Notes: generated by a model not told the origin, from the letters alone. A DNA stretch of 11,357 bases from UBA8516 sp035455245 (GCA_035455245.1 DATIFN010000013.1:1-11357); one strand, 5' to 3'. Shown: positions 1 to 6,846, counted from the first letter of the stretch. Numbers and translations are program-made.

Positions 1-348
1 CCTCTAAAGTTTAGCTTGGAAAATACCGAGCTTGAACAAAAGGGTTTGATATCAACTGAGAGTGCATCAACTTATGATCTTAGAGTAATTGCTATTTCAC
101 GTCTAATGCTTTCAGGATATCTGGATAACATTTCTGTTTACTGGGTCGCATTAGGTAAGAAACTTTCCCAAGTTGCATTAGCTCATGGTGGAAATGACCT
201 TGTTGGAACGGCTTTTTCCGAAGAGATCTACAAGGCAGCAGGAAAGGGGACAAACTCCTCAATACTTGAGCTTGCAAACATGGTAAAAGAAATTGGTAGA
301 CAACCTGCACAAAGAGATACGTTCTTTAGAATTTTACGCAGATTCTAA
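1..348 (+). CDS. mqnE: Aminofutalosine synthase-like radical SAM protein, C-terminal part (5' truncated by window edge)
   Basis: The reading frame is open from base 1 and ends with TAA at 346-348, giving the last 115 residues of a longer protein. The fragment begins PLKF and continues through ENTEL, a DLRVIAISRLML stretch, YWVALGKK, the GGNDLVGT motif and a final GRQPAQRDT stretch. These match the C-terminal half of the MqnE/MqnC/CofH radical SAM family. The YW-x-x-LG and ND-x-x-GT wording with the closing R-x-P-x-x-RDT fits MqnE better than MqnC. MqnE joins a SAM-derived adenosyl radical to the product of MqnA in the futalosine pathway to menaquinone. The radical SAM CxxxCxxC cluster would lie upstream of the window. 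An internal TTG at 16 is in frame but is not a sensible start, because conserved sequence precedes it. mqnD lies nearby on the other strand. The MqnE versus CofH-like choice is inference. Confidence 0.8.
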   Translation, partial: PLKFSLENTELEQKGLISTESASTYDLRVIAISRLMLSGYLDNISVYWVALGKKLSQVALAHGGNDLVGTAFSEEIYKAAGKGTNSSILELANMVKEIGRQPAQRDTFFRILRRF

Positions 349-620
349 GTTTCCGCAGGTTTTTGCGTGATGGTTTTTCCTGCACCGCCTTTCTTTCGTT
401 TCAGACCAACACTGATCAGAGTAATTAAAAATCCAAATCCTCCAACATATCCAAACAATGTGACAAGCTGTTGGTAGGTTGCTTGGGTTTCTAAAAGCAA
501 AGCTGCTTCCTCTTCGGTAACATTTCCCCTAGCTACTGGCGTTGTGTTGTTTAGGTATAAAGAAATGCTTACACCCACAACAAGCATGGCAATCCCAGCG
601 GCAAAGATTCGCTTGTCCAT
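345..620 (-). CDS. Small two-helix membrane protein, unknown function
   Basis: This encodes 91 residues from ATG at 620. Two hydrophobic segments are visible, at about residues 6-24 and 54-73. Between them is an acidic loop with several Glu (33-46), and a Lys-rich basic tail (74-91) follows, so both termini probably face the cytoplasm. I recognise no domain. The 3' end overlaps the mqnE stop codon by four bases in convergent orientation. The start is supported by a TATA-like GATTATAG on the minus strand about 26 bp upstream and by the compact divergent spacing with the next gene. Probably a lineage-restricted membrane protein. Confidence 0.65.
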   Translation of the reverse strand: MDKRIFAAGIAMLVVGVSISLYLNNTTPVARGNVTEEEAALLLETQATYQQLVTLFGYVGGFGFLITLISVGLKRKKGGAGKTITQKPAET

Positions 621-641
621 GATAAGACGTAGTGTTTACTA

Positions 642-657
642 CCTATAATCTTTAAGT
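642..657. promoter_or_regulatory. Divergent promoter with two adjacent TATA-like boxes
   Basis: The 60-bp gap between divergent starts at 620 (minus) and 681 (plus) contains CCTATAATC (minus reading GATTATAGG), centred about 26 bp from the minus start. Next to it is CTTTAAGT, centred about 28 bp from the plus start. Both distances fit archaeal box A for leaderless or very short-leader transcripts. Inferred from sequence and spacing only. Confidence 0.45.
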
Positions 658-680
658 CGTAATAGAAGAAGAATTTAGAA

Positions 681-923
681 ATGATATGGTCCGGATGGCC
701 GCTAACAATTATCATAATCGCAGTATCTGTTATGACATCATTCATACTACTTCAGTTTGGAATATTCTTTTTCTTTCTACCGATAATTTTTCTGCCGTTT
801 CTAAAATTCATTAAAACAAAATCATCCACCAAATACAAAATTCCTTCATGTTCTCAATGTGGGTTACAATCCGCTGGAAATTATTGCCCCAATGCGGAAC
901 AAAGATGCCTGATTAGAGACTAA
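681..923 (+). CDS. Membrane protein with C-terminal zinc ribbon, apparently frameshifted near the end
   Basis: As read, this is 80 residues from ATG at 681. A strongly hydrophobic N-terminal half forms two probable membrane helices (about residues 7-24 and 26-43). A short basic linker and CSQCGLQSAGNYCPN follow. The second half of the expected zinc ribbon is missing in frame. Adding one C to the CCCC run at 887-890 makes the following codons read CPQCGTKMPD and then stop at 914-916. That would complete a classical CxxC...CxxC zinc ribbon of the 'CPxCGTKM' kind. The gene therefore looks like a membrane-anchored zinc ribbon with a one-base loss, either a real mutation or a sequencing error in a homopolymer. 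Function unknown. Confidence 0.55.
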   Translation: MIWSGWPLTIIIIAVSVMTSFILLQFGIFFFFLPIIFLPFLKFIKTKSSTKYKIPSCSQCGLQSAGNYCPNAEQRCLIRD

Positions 924-951
924 CAAAATGATGATTTGAGTCTAAAGTAAC

Positions 952-1392
952 CTAAGGTTTGATTTCTTCCTTCTCTTCTTTTTCTGTAAGCAGGTTTTTC
1001 CTGATTAAAATTGGCACATTGTAGAAAGTCGCAAGTGCGGTTGCATCAGAGGCTCTAAAGTTTCGCAGGACTAGGTCTTTTTTGCCAGTAAAATACAGGT
1101 TTGCCCTCAAAATGTTCCCACTTTCATAGATTTTTACCTTGACTAGCAAGAGTTCCATTTCCTCGCAAATTTGCTCGATTAGATTGTAAATGGTAGGAAG
1201 TTCATCACGCTTTTGGTCGATGAAATTTGAGATGTGTGTTGCAACCTCACCTGAAAAGGCAGTCATGTGAAATTCCTTTCCATCATTTGCTTGAAAGATT
1301 ACTGCACCTTGTTGGCCGTACTGATCAATAACTCCAACATTGACTATCCTTACCAATTCATAATCAGGATCCTCGGCTTCATCAATTTTCAT
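952..1392 (-). CDS. Bifunctional nuclease family (DUF151/BFN) domain protein
   Basis: This encodes 146 residues from ATG at 1392. The centre carries family hallmarks: VGVIDQYGQQGAVIFQ, then NDGKEFHMTAFSGEVATHI (about 38-55). A region after residue 100 contains RNFRASDATALATFYNVPI, which matches the 'S-D-A-ALA-x-x-x-x-PI' segment that closes DUF151 domains. The C-terminal tail is Glu/Lys-rich. The family is named after plant proteins with reported DNase and RNase activity. Its archaeal role is not settled, so a nuclease function here is family inference. It is a single-domain protein without a signal peptide. It is convergent with the frameshifted membrane protein downstream and has its own AT-rich upstream region of about 70 bp. 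Confidence 0.85.
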   Translation of the reverse strand: MKIDEAEDPDYELVRIVNVGVIDQYGQQGAVIFQANDGKEFHMTAFSGEVATHISNFIDQKRDELPTIYNLIEQICEEMELLLVKVKIYESGNILRANLYFTGKKDLVLRNFRASDATALATFYNVPILIRKNLLTEKEEKEEIKP

Positions 1393-1460
1393 ATCTTATT
1401 TTTAAGATAATTTACTTAAAAAACCATCCCATATTATCAAGGATGATATTTTTTCTTTGT

Positions 1461-1892
1461 TCATTTGACTATTAGAACTGGAATCTGTGAGCTTAGTAAT
1501 ACTCCATTTGAAACACTACCAAGGAATTTTTCTTTTTGTGAACCTTGTCCTCTTGAACCCATTACTATAAGATCAAATTTGTTATTTTTTGCAAAATCAA
1601 TTATAGTTCGAACTGTGTCGTTTGAGGTAGTCATCTTAACATTAAACGCAACACCATTTCTTGCTGCACTTGTCTTTGCTTTTTCCATGAATTTAATTGC
1701 CTTTTTTGTTAGGTAGTCCCTGTAGGATGTCGACATCCAAACTAGATTCAGGGGAAATATTGGAAGCACTTGGATTCCAGTAAGAGTAGAGCCACATTGT
1801 CTGGCAAGGGAGATGGCCTCGTTTAGTCCCCTGATTGAATTCATAGATCCATCCAATGGAACCAGTATTTTCTTAAAGCGGTTTTGCAACAT
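1461..1892 (-). CDS. Universal stress protein (UspA family, ATP-binding type)
   Basis: This encodes 143 residues from ATG at 1892. A TTG directly before it (1895) could add one residue, but ATG is preferred. It has the standard single Usp fold: strand 1 FKKILVPLDGS with the nucleotide-contacting Asp, and a C-terminal half containing IVMGSRGQGSQ and FLGSVSNGVL. The spacing G-x2-G-x9-G-S matches the ATP-binding loop of MJ0577-like Usps, so nucleotide binding is expected. The protein ends with the typical PVLIVK strand. Usps of this class act in the cytoplasm as homodimers in stress adaptation; the specific role here is unknown. A minus-strand AATAAAATAT (1911-1920) lies about 24 bp upstream, consistent with a leaderless transcript. 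A second Usp with the same loop is encoded at 6289. Confidence 0.92.
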   Translation of the reverse strand: MLQNRFKKILVPLDGSMNSIRGLNEAISLARQCGSTLTGIQVLPIFPLNLVWMSTSYRDYLTKKAIKFMEKAKTSAARNGVAFNVKMTTSNDTVRTIIDFAKNNKFDLIVMGSRGQGSQKEKFLGSVSNGVLLSSQIPVLIVK

Positions 1893-1910
1893 CAAATCTA
1901 TTTAAGGGTC

Positions 1911-1920
1911 ATATTTTATT
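1911..1920 (-). promoter_or_regulatory. TATA-like box for the first USP gene
   Basis: The minus strand reads AATAAAATAT, centred about 23-24 bp ahead of the ATG at 1892. This is the expected box A position for a leaderless archaeal transcript. Confidence 0.35.
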
Positions 1921-2021
1921 AAGCGGTTGTAAAAACTCAGCTCTGATAATCATTCTCAGTTTTGGGACTTTCTCGTACAAATTATGCGTGTTCCTTTAAT
2001 TGTCGTAATGCAATATTATAT

Positions 2022-2092
2022 CGGGTAAGCGGGAAGATCTAAGCTGAATATCTACCCTGATACCTTTCAGCTCATGTGAACCTGCTTACCTG
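2022..2092 (+). ncRNA. Candidate structured small RNA (71-nt two-stem hairpin)
   Basis: Bases 2022-2033 pair with 2081-2092 over 12 bp. An 8 x 8 internal loop (2034-2041 / 2073-2080) follows. Then come a 7-bp stem (AGCTGAA 2042-2048 with TTCAGCT 2066-2072), a 3-nt bulge (2063-2065), a 4-bp stem (TATC 2049-2052 with GATA 2059-2062) and a 6-nt loop. Two outer pairs, 2031-2083 and 2023-2091, are G-U when read on the plus strand but would be A-C mismatches on the minus strand, which points to a plus-strand RNA. A T-rich tract follows at 2091-2113, like an archaeal terminator. A weak box A (CTTTAATT, 1994-2001) lies about 24 bp before the stem. The symmetric pocket recalls an H/ACA guide RNA, but no ACA box follows the stem, so the class is unknown. 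No protein gene covers this interval. Confidence 0.45.
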
Positions 2093-2113
2093 TTTTATTA
2101 ATTTGTTCTTTTT
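2093..2113 (+). terminator. T-rich tract after the hairpin
   Basis: Immediately after the 2022-2092 hairpin the plus strand is strongly T-rich (TTTTATTAATTTGTTCTTTTT). Archaeal RNA polymerase commonly terminates at such tracts, so this would be a natural 3' end for the proposed RNA. It also lies downstream of the mqnD stop on the opposite strand, where it reads A-rich and would not serve as a terminator. Confidence 0.3.
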
Positions 2114-2145
2114 ATCACATTAAACAGTTTCCATCCTTTTGTTCT

Positions 2146-2979
2146 TTAGATGGATGCTGGTGCGATTCTAAGATCAAATTCAGGAACAAGGCCCTTTTCT
2201 GTTGCAAATCTAAACAGAGTCTTAATGGAGCTCTCACCCAATATCCCCATCTCAATGGTAACGTCGTTTACATACATCCTTACAAATCGCTCAATTAGTG
2301 AACGAGGTTGACCCCGCCCATACTGCATTGCATAGTCCAAAGCTTCGTTTACGCGATTCATGCCGTATATGATGGACTCTCGAAAATAATCATCAAATTT
2401 TCTTATCATATCGGGTCCCAAGTGGTTGCTTATCACATTGATTCCAAGAGGAACAGGGAGTCCGCCTGTAGAGTCCTGCCACCAAGTACCAACGTCGAGT
2501 AGTTTTGTTAGTTTATTCTGATCATATGTGATCTGGGTTTCATGAATTACAAGTCCTGCATCCACATCCCCTCGTTCAACAGCATCTGGAATCTCTGAAA
2601 ATTTCATTTCAACATAATCAAATTTTCCAAGCATTAGTTCCAACAACAAAAAGGCTGAAGTTAGTTTGCCAGGAACTGCAATCTTTGCTTTTTTTACTTG
2701 ATCCAAAGTCATCTGTTGTTTTGATATAACGATAGGACCGTATCCCTTGCCAAAGCTTCCACCACTTCTCAAAATGGTATAATCTGGAATGTATGCACAT
2801 GCATGGACAGAAACTGCAGTGACATCAAGCTCGTGCTTTACTGCTCTTTTGTTTAGTGTCTCAATGTCTTCAACTACATGATTTACTTTGAAATGTGGTG
2901 ATGTCACCTTTCCTGTAAGCATTCCATAAAACATGAAAGCATCATCAGCGTCAGGAGTGTGACCCAATGTGATTTCCAT
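2146..2979 (-). CDS. mqnD: 1,4-dihydroxy-6-naphthoate synthase-like protein (menaquinone futalosine pathway)
   Basis: This encodes 277 residues when started at ATG 2979 (MEITLGHTPD). The open frame runs 11 codons further upstream, but conserved sequence begins right at this ATG and the box A lies about 25 bp before it. The N-terminal GHTPDADDAFMFYG motif, the GGSFGKGYGPIV stretch (73-84) and GLVIHETQ (142-149) match the MqnD/MqnA periplasmic-binding-protein-like fold. The HE pair at His146-Glu147 corresponds to the 'IHE' segment holding the catalytic histidine proposed for MqnD. MqnD converts cyclic dehypoxanthinyl futalosine to 1,4-dihydroxy-6-naphthoate. Length is normal for the family. A neighbouring MqnE-type gene strengthens the pathway call, and menaquinones have been reported from Thaumarchaeota. 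MqnA is the main alternative identity, but the IHE motif favours MqnD. Confidence 0.85.
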   Translation of the reverse strand: MEITLGHTPDADDAFMFYGMLTGKVTSPHFKVNHVVEDIETLNKRAVKHELDVTAVSVHACAYIPDYTILRSGGSFGKGYGPIVISKQQMTLDQVKKAKIAVPGKLTSAFLLLELMLGKFDYVEMKFSEIPDAVERGDVDAGLVIHETQITYDQNKLTKLLDVGTWWQDSTGGLPVPLGINVISNHLGPDMIRKFDDYFRESIIYGMNRVNEALDYAMQYGRGQPRSLIERFVRMYVNDVTIEMGILGESSIKTLFRFATEKGLVPEFDLRIAPASI

Positions 2980-2998
2980 GATAATGATTTTTAGATCT

Positions 2999-3009
2999 AT
3001 TATAAATAT
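2999..3009. promoter_or_regulatory. Shared, symmetric TATA box between mqnD and the SIS-domain gene
   Basis: TATAAATA at 3001-3008 (minus reading TATTTATA) is centred at 3004.5. That is 25.5 bp from the mqnD ATG at 2979 and 25.5 bp from the SIS gene ATG at 3030. It is the only good TATA sequence in the 50-bp gap. Both genes are predicted to be leaderless and to share this box in opposite directions. Confidence 0.6.
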
Positions 3010-3029
3010 CAAGTTATGAAAAATAAATC

Positions 3030-3938
3030 ATGTCAACAATTGCAGCATTTGAAAAAGAAATCAAATTGCAGGTAAGTTTTGTTAAAAGGTTTGTTTCACA
3101 AAAACAACTTTCCGTTTCACAGCAAAAACAGGCGATTTTTTGTGGTACAGGGGACTCGTTTGTTTCAGCACTGCTTGCTGAAGTTTTTTCTGATTTTAGA
3201 GCACATGCTTTTGATCCCCTTGATTTGATAAAAAACAAGAAACTAGCAAAAGGCAAGAAATTGTATCTGATATCAATTTCTGGCAATACAGTATCAAACA
3301 TCCAACTTGCCAGGACATCAAAAAACACTACTGCCGTGACTGCCAACCCACAAAGCAGATTGGCCCAGGCTTGTACGAACTCGATTTTCCTTCAATATCC
3401 AAATTCTGGAATCTTTACCGCTGGCAGTATTAGTTTTCTTGCAAGCGCGCTAACTTGCATCTCGCTTGTATCAAAAATAAGGATGCAAAATGTTTTCAAG
3501 TTATTCAAAAAAGCAGAGACTCAAAGTAGAAAAGTACAACTAGTGGGCAAGGTGTTTTTGCTTGGAAATTTGCATACCTTTCCCGTAGCAATGTTTGGAG
3601 TAGCCAAGCTTTACGAAACCACAGGTCTTGATGCACATTATGAGAGAATCGAACAGTTTTCTCACATGGGTTTATTTTCCGCTAAAAGAGAAGATACTGT
3701 TATCATTTTTGAAGAAAAAAACAAGTATAATTCCAAGCTCGCTTCCAGTCTTAAAAAATCTGGATTACGTGTGATACAGCTACAACCCAATACTTCAAAC
3801 ATTCAAGAAACAATTTTGTTTTTCATTTTTGTGTCAGAATTCATAGCATTGTATCATGCCAAGAAAAAAAATCAAAAAGATTGTTTTTTTGTTACTGCCA
3901 AGAAGCTGCGAAAAGCTAGCTCATCTATGATCTATTGA
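3030..3938 (+). CDS. SIS-domain sugar-phosphate isomerase-like protein (GlmS isomerase-like, no glutaminase domain)
   Basis: This encodes 302 residues from ATG 3030 and has two SIS lobes. Lobe one has FCGTGDSF (37-44), equivalent to the phosphosugar loop CGTSYHA of GlmS, and SISGNT (81-86), equivalent to SQSGET. Lobe two has FLLGN (176-180) followed by FPVAMFGVAKLYE (184-196) and ERIEQFSHMGLF (205-216). Aligned by eye with the E. coli GlmS isomerase domain, Lys193, Glu196 and His212 fall on Lys485, Glu488 and His504 with identical spacing; Phe189 replaces Glu481. No N-terminal glutaminase domain is present. The likely substrate is therefore a hexose phosphate or amino-sugar phosphate, but the reaction is not known. 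It is divergent from mqnD with a shared promoter; EF-2 follows after 58 bp. A bifunctional PGI/PMI enzyme is the other option but fits less well. Confidence 0.75.
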   Translation: MSTIAAFEKEIKLQVSFVKRFVSQKQLSVSQQKQAIFCGTGDSFVSALLAEVFSDFRAHAFDPLDLIKNKKLAKGKKLYLISISGNTVSNIQLARTSKNTTAVTANPQSRLAQACTNSIFLQYPNSGIFTAGSISFLASALTCISLVSKIRMQNVFKLFKKAETQSRKVQLVGKVFLLGNLHTFPVAMFGVAKLYETTGLDAHYERIEQFSHMGLFSAKREDTVIIFEEKNKYNSKLASSLKKSGLRVIQLQPNTSNIQETILFFIFVSEFIALYHAKKKNQKDCFFVTAKKLRKASSSMIY

Positions 3939-3960
3939 TCAAAGATCGATTTCTTGAGAA

Positions 3961-3970
3961 GATTTAATAC
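3961..3970 (+). promoter_or_regulatory. TATA-like box for EF-2
   Basis: GATTTAATAC contains TTTAAT centred about 31 bp before the EF-2 ATG. This would give a leader of only a few bases. No Shine-Dalgarno sequence precedes the start. Confidence 0.35.
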
Positions 3971-3996
3971 CTGCTCTTGGACGATTTTTTTTATTC

Positions 3997-6189
3997 ATGA
4001 AGTACAAGCAGACTGAGCAGATCTTAAAGATCATCGGAAACAAAAAGAACATCCGAAATTTTGGAGTTATTGCTCATGTAGACCATGGAAAGACTACGAT
4101 GAGCGATAGCCTTTTGGCATCATGTGGTATCATTAGCCCGTCTGTTGCAGGTCAAGCCCTGGCCTTGGACTCTATGAAATTAGAGCAAGACAGACAGATG
4201 ACAATCGTTCAAGCAAACGTTACGTTGCTTTACGAGGCAAATGGAGAGGAATATGTCATAAACATGATTGATACACCGGGCCACATCGACTTTACAGGAC
4301 GTGTAACAAGAAGTCTAAGGGCAATCGATGGTGCAGTTGTGGTATCAGACTCTGTAGAAGGAATCATGACTCAAACTGAAACTGTAACAAGACAAGCGCT
4401 TGAAGAAAGAGTAAGACCGGTTTTGTATATCAACAAAATTGATCGTCTGATAAAAGAACTCAGACTTCCCCCAGAGAAAATGCAGGAATGGCTTGTAGAA
4501 ATTATTACTAATTTTAATAGATTAATTGATATCTACGCTGAACCAGAGTACAAAGAAAAATGGAAGGTAAGCATCCAGGATGGAAGCGTTTCCTTTGGTT
4601 CAGCAAAAGACAGATGGGGATTCAATGCAGACATTATGAAAAAGAAGGGAATCTCTTTCAAAGACATCTATGCAGCCTATTCAGAAGGTGGCGACATCAA
4701 GGCTCTTGCAGAAAAAGCTCCCCTGTATGATGCAGTCCTTGGAATGGTTGTAAAGCATCATCCACCACCAGATGTTGCACAAAGATACAGAATTCCAAAA
4801 ATTTGGAAGGGCGATTTAGATTCAGATCTTGGTAAAGCACTTTTGAGTTGTGATGACAACGGTCCTGCTGTCATGATGATTGTAAACATGACAGTTGATC
4901 CAGCTGCAGGACCTATAGCTATTGGCAGATTATTTTCTGGCAAACTAAAAGATGGTGACAGAATTCACATCATTGATTCTAAAAGAGAGGGAAGGATTCA
5001 ATCAGTCAACTTTTTCATGGGAAACCAACGTGAAATGGTAGGTGAGCTTGCAGCAGGAAACATTCCAGCACTTTTGGGATTAGAGCATGCAAGAGCTGGA
5101 CAAACACTATCAAGCGTATCAGGAATTCACACGTTTGAGGGAATTCAATACGTTTCTGAACCAGTCGTGCAAATTGCCGTAGAACCAAAGCATCCAAAAG
5201 ACTTGCCAAAACTTGTTGAAGCTTTGCGCAGAATCACAATCGAAGATCCAAATCTTGTTGTAAAAATAAACGAGGAAAGCGGTGAAACTGTGATTGCAGG
5301 AATGGGTGTTTTACACCTTGAAATTGCAACATCACTCATTGCAGATGCAGGCGTTCAAGTAGTAACATCACAACCTCTTATCAATTATAGAGAGACCATT
5401 AGGGCTGCCGCAGGTCCTATCATGGCAAAATCTCCAAACAGACACAACAAGATCTTTATGAAAGTCGAACCTCTTGACGATAAAGTTTCTGAAATGATTA
5501 GAAATGGTACACTAAACGAATACAAGGACAAGAAAGAAGTTGCAGAAATTTTGAGAAATGCAGGTTGGGATAGAGATGAAGCAAAACGCATAATGCGTTT
5601 TGACCCAAGAGGAAATGTAATGGTAGATGGTACAAAAGGTGTACAGTTTGTTGGAGAATCAACTGATTCCATCCTATCAGGATTTGAAGATACAATGAAA
5701 GAAGGTCCTCTGACAAGAGAACAAGTCAGGGGATGCAAGTTTGTCTTCCATCACTTTGTACCACATGAAGATGCAGCTCACAGAGGTTTGTCACAACTTG
5801 GTCCTGCATCAAGGCGCGCATGCATGGGTGTAATGCTATTAGCACAACCAGTTCTTTTAGAACCAACCCTTGGTATTGAAGTTAGAGTCCCGCAAGAGAT
5901 GATTGGAAATGTTGCTGGTGTAATTTCAGGAAAAAGAGGAAAGGTTTTGAATATGGAACAAAAAGGTGTCATTCACATTCTTACTGGAGAAATTCCAGCC
6001 TCTGAAACTTTTGATCTCTCCGAAGTAATGCGAGGACAAACAGCTGGAAAGGCAATGTGGAATACTCACTTTAAGGCATGGACCCCAGTTCCAAACTCTG
6101 TCTTGCCAACCATCATGGCAGAAATCAGAAAACGAAAAGGTTTGAGTCCAGACCCACCAACAGCTGACGAATTTATAGACAAAGAGTAA
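3997..6189 (+). CDS. fusA: Translation elongation factor 2 (aEF-2)
   Basis: This encodes 730 residues, a normal length for archaeal EF-2. GTPase motifs are in order: AHVDHGKT (26-33, P-loop), switch I ending RQMTI with Thr69, DTPGH (92-96), NKID (146-149) and GSAK (201-204). Domains II-V follow. Domain IV contains PHEDAAHRG, in which His595 occupies the position modified to diphthamide, the target of diphtheria toxin in eukaryotic EF-2. The factor drives GTP-dependent tRNA-mRNA translocation on the ribosome. The switch I segment reads EQDRQMTI instead of the usual E-x-x-RGITI, with the Thr kept. The ATG at 3997 is right, since the N-terminal leader and NFGVIAHVDHGKT are of standard spacing. 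A TTTAAT box lies about 31 bp upstream. It is apparently a single-gene unit. The bacterial-style name fusA is used for archaeal EF-2 by convention. Confidence 0.97.
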   Translation: MKYKQTEQILKIIGNKKNIRNFGVIAHVDHGKTTMSDSLLASCGIISPSVAGQALALDSMKLEQDRQMTIVQANVTLLYEANGEEYVINMIDTPGHIDFTGRVTRSLRAIDGAVVVSDSVEGIMTQTETVTRQALEERVRPVLYINKIDRLIKELRLPPEKMQEWLVEIITNFNRLIDIYAEPEYKEKWKVSIQDGSVSFGSAKDRWGFNADIMKKKGISFKDIYAAYSEGGDIKALAEKAPLYDAVLGMVVKHHPPPDVAQRYRIPKIWKGDLDSDLGKALLSCDDNGPAVMMIVNMTVDPAAGPIAIGRLFSGKLKDGDRIHIIDSKREGRIQSVNFFMGNQREMVGELAAGNIPALLGLEHARAGQTLSSVSGIHTFEGIQYVSEPVVQIAVEPKHPKDLPKLVEALRRITIEDPNLVVKINEESGETVIAGMGVLHLEIATSLIADAGVQVVTSQPLINYRETIRAAAGPIMAKSPNRHNKIFMKVEPLDDKVSEMIRNGTLNEYKDKKEVAEILRNAGWDRDEAKRIMRFDPRGNVMVDGTKGVQFVGESTDSILSGFEDTMKEGPLTREQVRGCKFVFHHFVPHEDAAHRGLSQLGPASRRACMGVMLLAQPVLLEPTLGIEVRVPQEMIGNVAGVISGKRGKVLNMEQKGVIHILTGEIPASETFDLSEVMRGQTAGKAMWNTHFKAWTPVPNSVLPTIMAEIRKRKGLSPDPPTADEFIDKE

Positions 6190-6278
6190 AAACAAAATCA
6201 CTCTTTCCATTCCCAAACAGTTTAACTCATCCTACATTGGGCATTTTGATTTGGATAACGATTATTACTTTGTTCATG

Positions 6279-6283
6279 GGTGA
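6279..6283 (+). promoter_or_regulatory. Shine-Dalgarno-like GGTGA before the second USP gene
   Basis: GGTGA ends five bases before the ATG at 6289 and is complementary to the archaeal 16S 3' end. Most other starts in this window lack such a site, so it marks leadered translation here. Confidence 0.5.
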
Positions 6284-6288
6284 ATTAG

Positions 6289-6753
6289 ATGGCTTTGTCT
6301 TCAAACCCTTTCATAAAAATTTTAGTGCCAATAGATGGTTCAAAAAATGCAGACAAGGCGTTGAGTGAGGCTCTTGCAATTTGTGAAAAATTTGGTTCAA
6401 AATTAATCTTAATTCATGTGATAAGTGATTTTATTTTGGATTATTCCACTACTGCTGAAGGGTTCCAAATTCCAAATACTACTGTGATAAAAATTAGAAA
6501 AGAAACAAGGGAACACGCCCAGAAAATGATGAAGGAGAGATTATTGAAAGCTCAAGAAAAGAAGATCAATTGTAAATCCATTATTATCATAGGGGATAGT
6601 GGCTCTGAAATCATCAATTATGCAAAAAACGAAGATGTCAATCTTATAGTGATGGGTGCAAGAGGATTAGGAAAAATTAAACAGCTACTGCTTGGAAGTG
6701 TGTCCAATAAAGTCGTGATTGGCTCTCCATGTCCAGTATTAATTGTAAAATGA
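6289..6753 (+). CDS. Universal stress protein (UspA family, ATP-binding type)
   Basis: This encodes 154 residues from ATG 6289. It starts with IKILVPIDGS, the first Usp strand with its conserved Asp, and ends with IVMGARGLGKIKQLLLGSVS and PVLIVK. The G-x2-G-x9-G-S spacing marks a nucleotide-binding Usp. It is about ten residues longer than the other Usp here because of a longer middle insertion after IHVISDF. The two paralogues are diverged. Unlike most genes in the window it has a Shine-Dalgarno-like GGTGA (6279-6283) five bases before the ATG, so it is probably translated from a leadered transcript. No partner gene is close enough to form an operon. Confidence 0.93.
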   Translation: MALSSNPFIKILVPIDGSKNADKALSEALAICEKFGSKLILIHVISDFILDYSTTAEGFQIPNTTVIKIRKETREHAQKMMKERLLKAQEKKINCKSIIIIGDSGSEIINYAKNEDVNLIVMGARGLGKIKQLLLGSVSNKVVIGSPCPVLIVK

Positions 6754-6812
6754 TTTGACTAACAGATAGTTCCAAAAATGGACTCTAGTCATTTTGTAAA
6801 GTTACACACGAT

Positions 6813-6820
6813 CTTTTATG
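6813..6820 (+). promoter_or_regulatory. TATA-like box for the small zinc-ribbon gene
   Basis: CTTTTATG is centred about 30 bp before the ATG at 6847. It lies inside the longer open frame that begins at 6778, which is one reason to prefer the downstream start. Confidence 0.35.
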
Positions 6821-6846
6821 TTCTCTTTTGTTGCATTAGTCAAATC

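Noticed and set aside
1465..1716. Plus-strand 83-codon frame
   Set aside because: It lies antisense to the USP gene and has no recognisable sequence.
1930..1965. Minus-strand C/D box-like motifs (ATGATTA and two CTGA)
   Set aside because: The spacing between the boxes is far too short for a C/D guide RNA and the C box has a mismatch.
2024..2090. Possible tRNA, because GGTAAGC and GCTTACC make a perfect 7-bp acceptor-like stem
   Set aside because: No TTC-type T-loop, no T-arm next to the 3' strand and no cloverleaf; the inner pairing forms a single extended hairpin instead.
4758..6216. Several minus-strand open frames of 60-117 codons opposite EF-2
   Set aside because: They are antisense to a strongly conserved gene, have odd composition and show no family resemblance or promoters.
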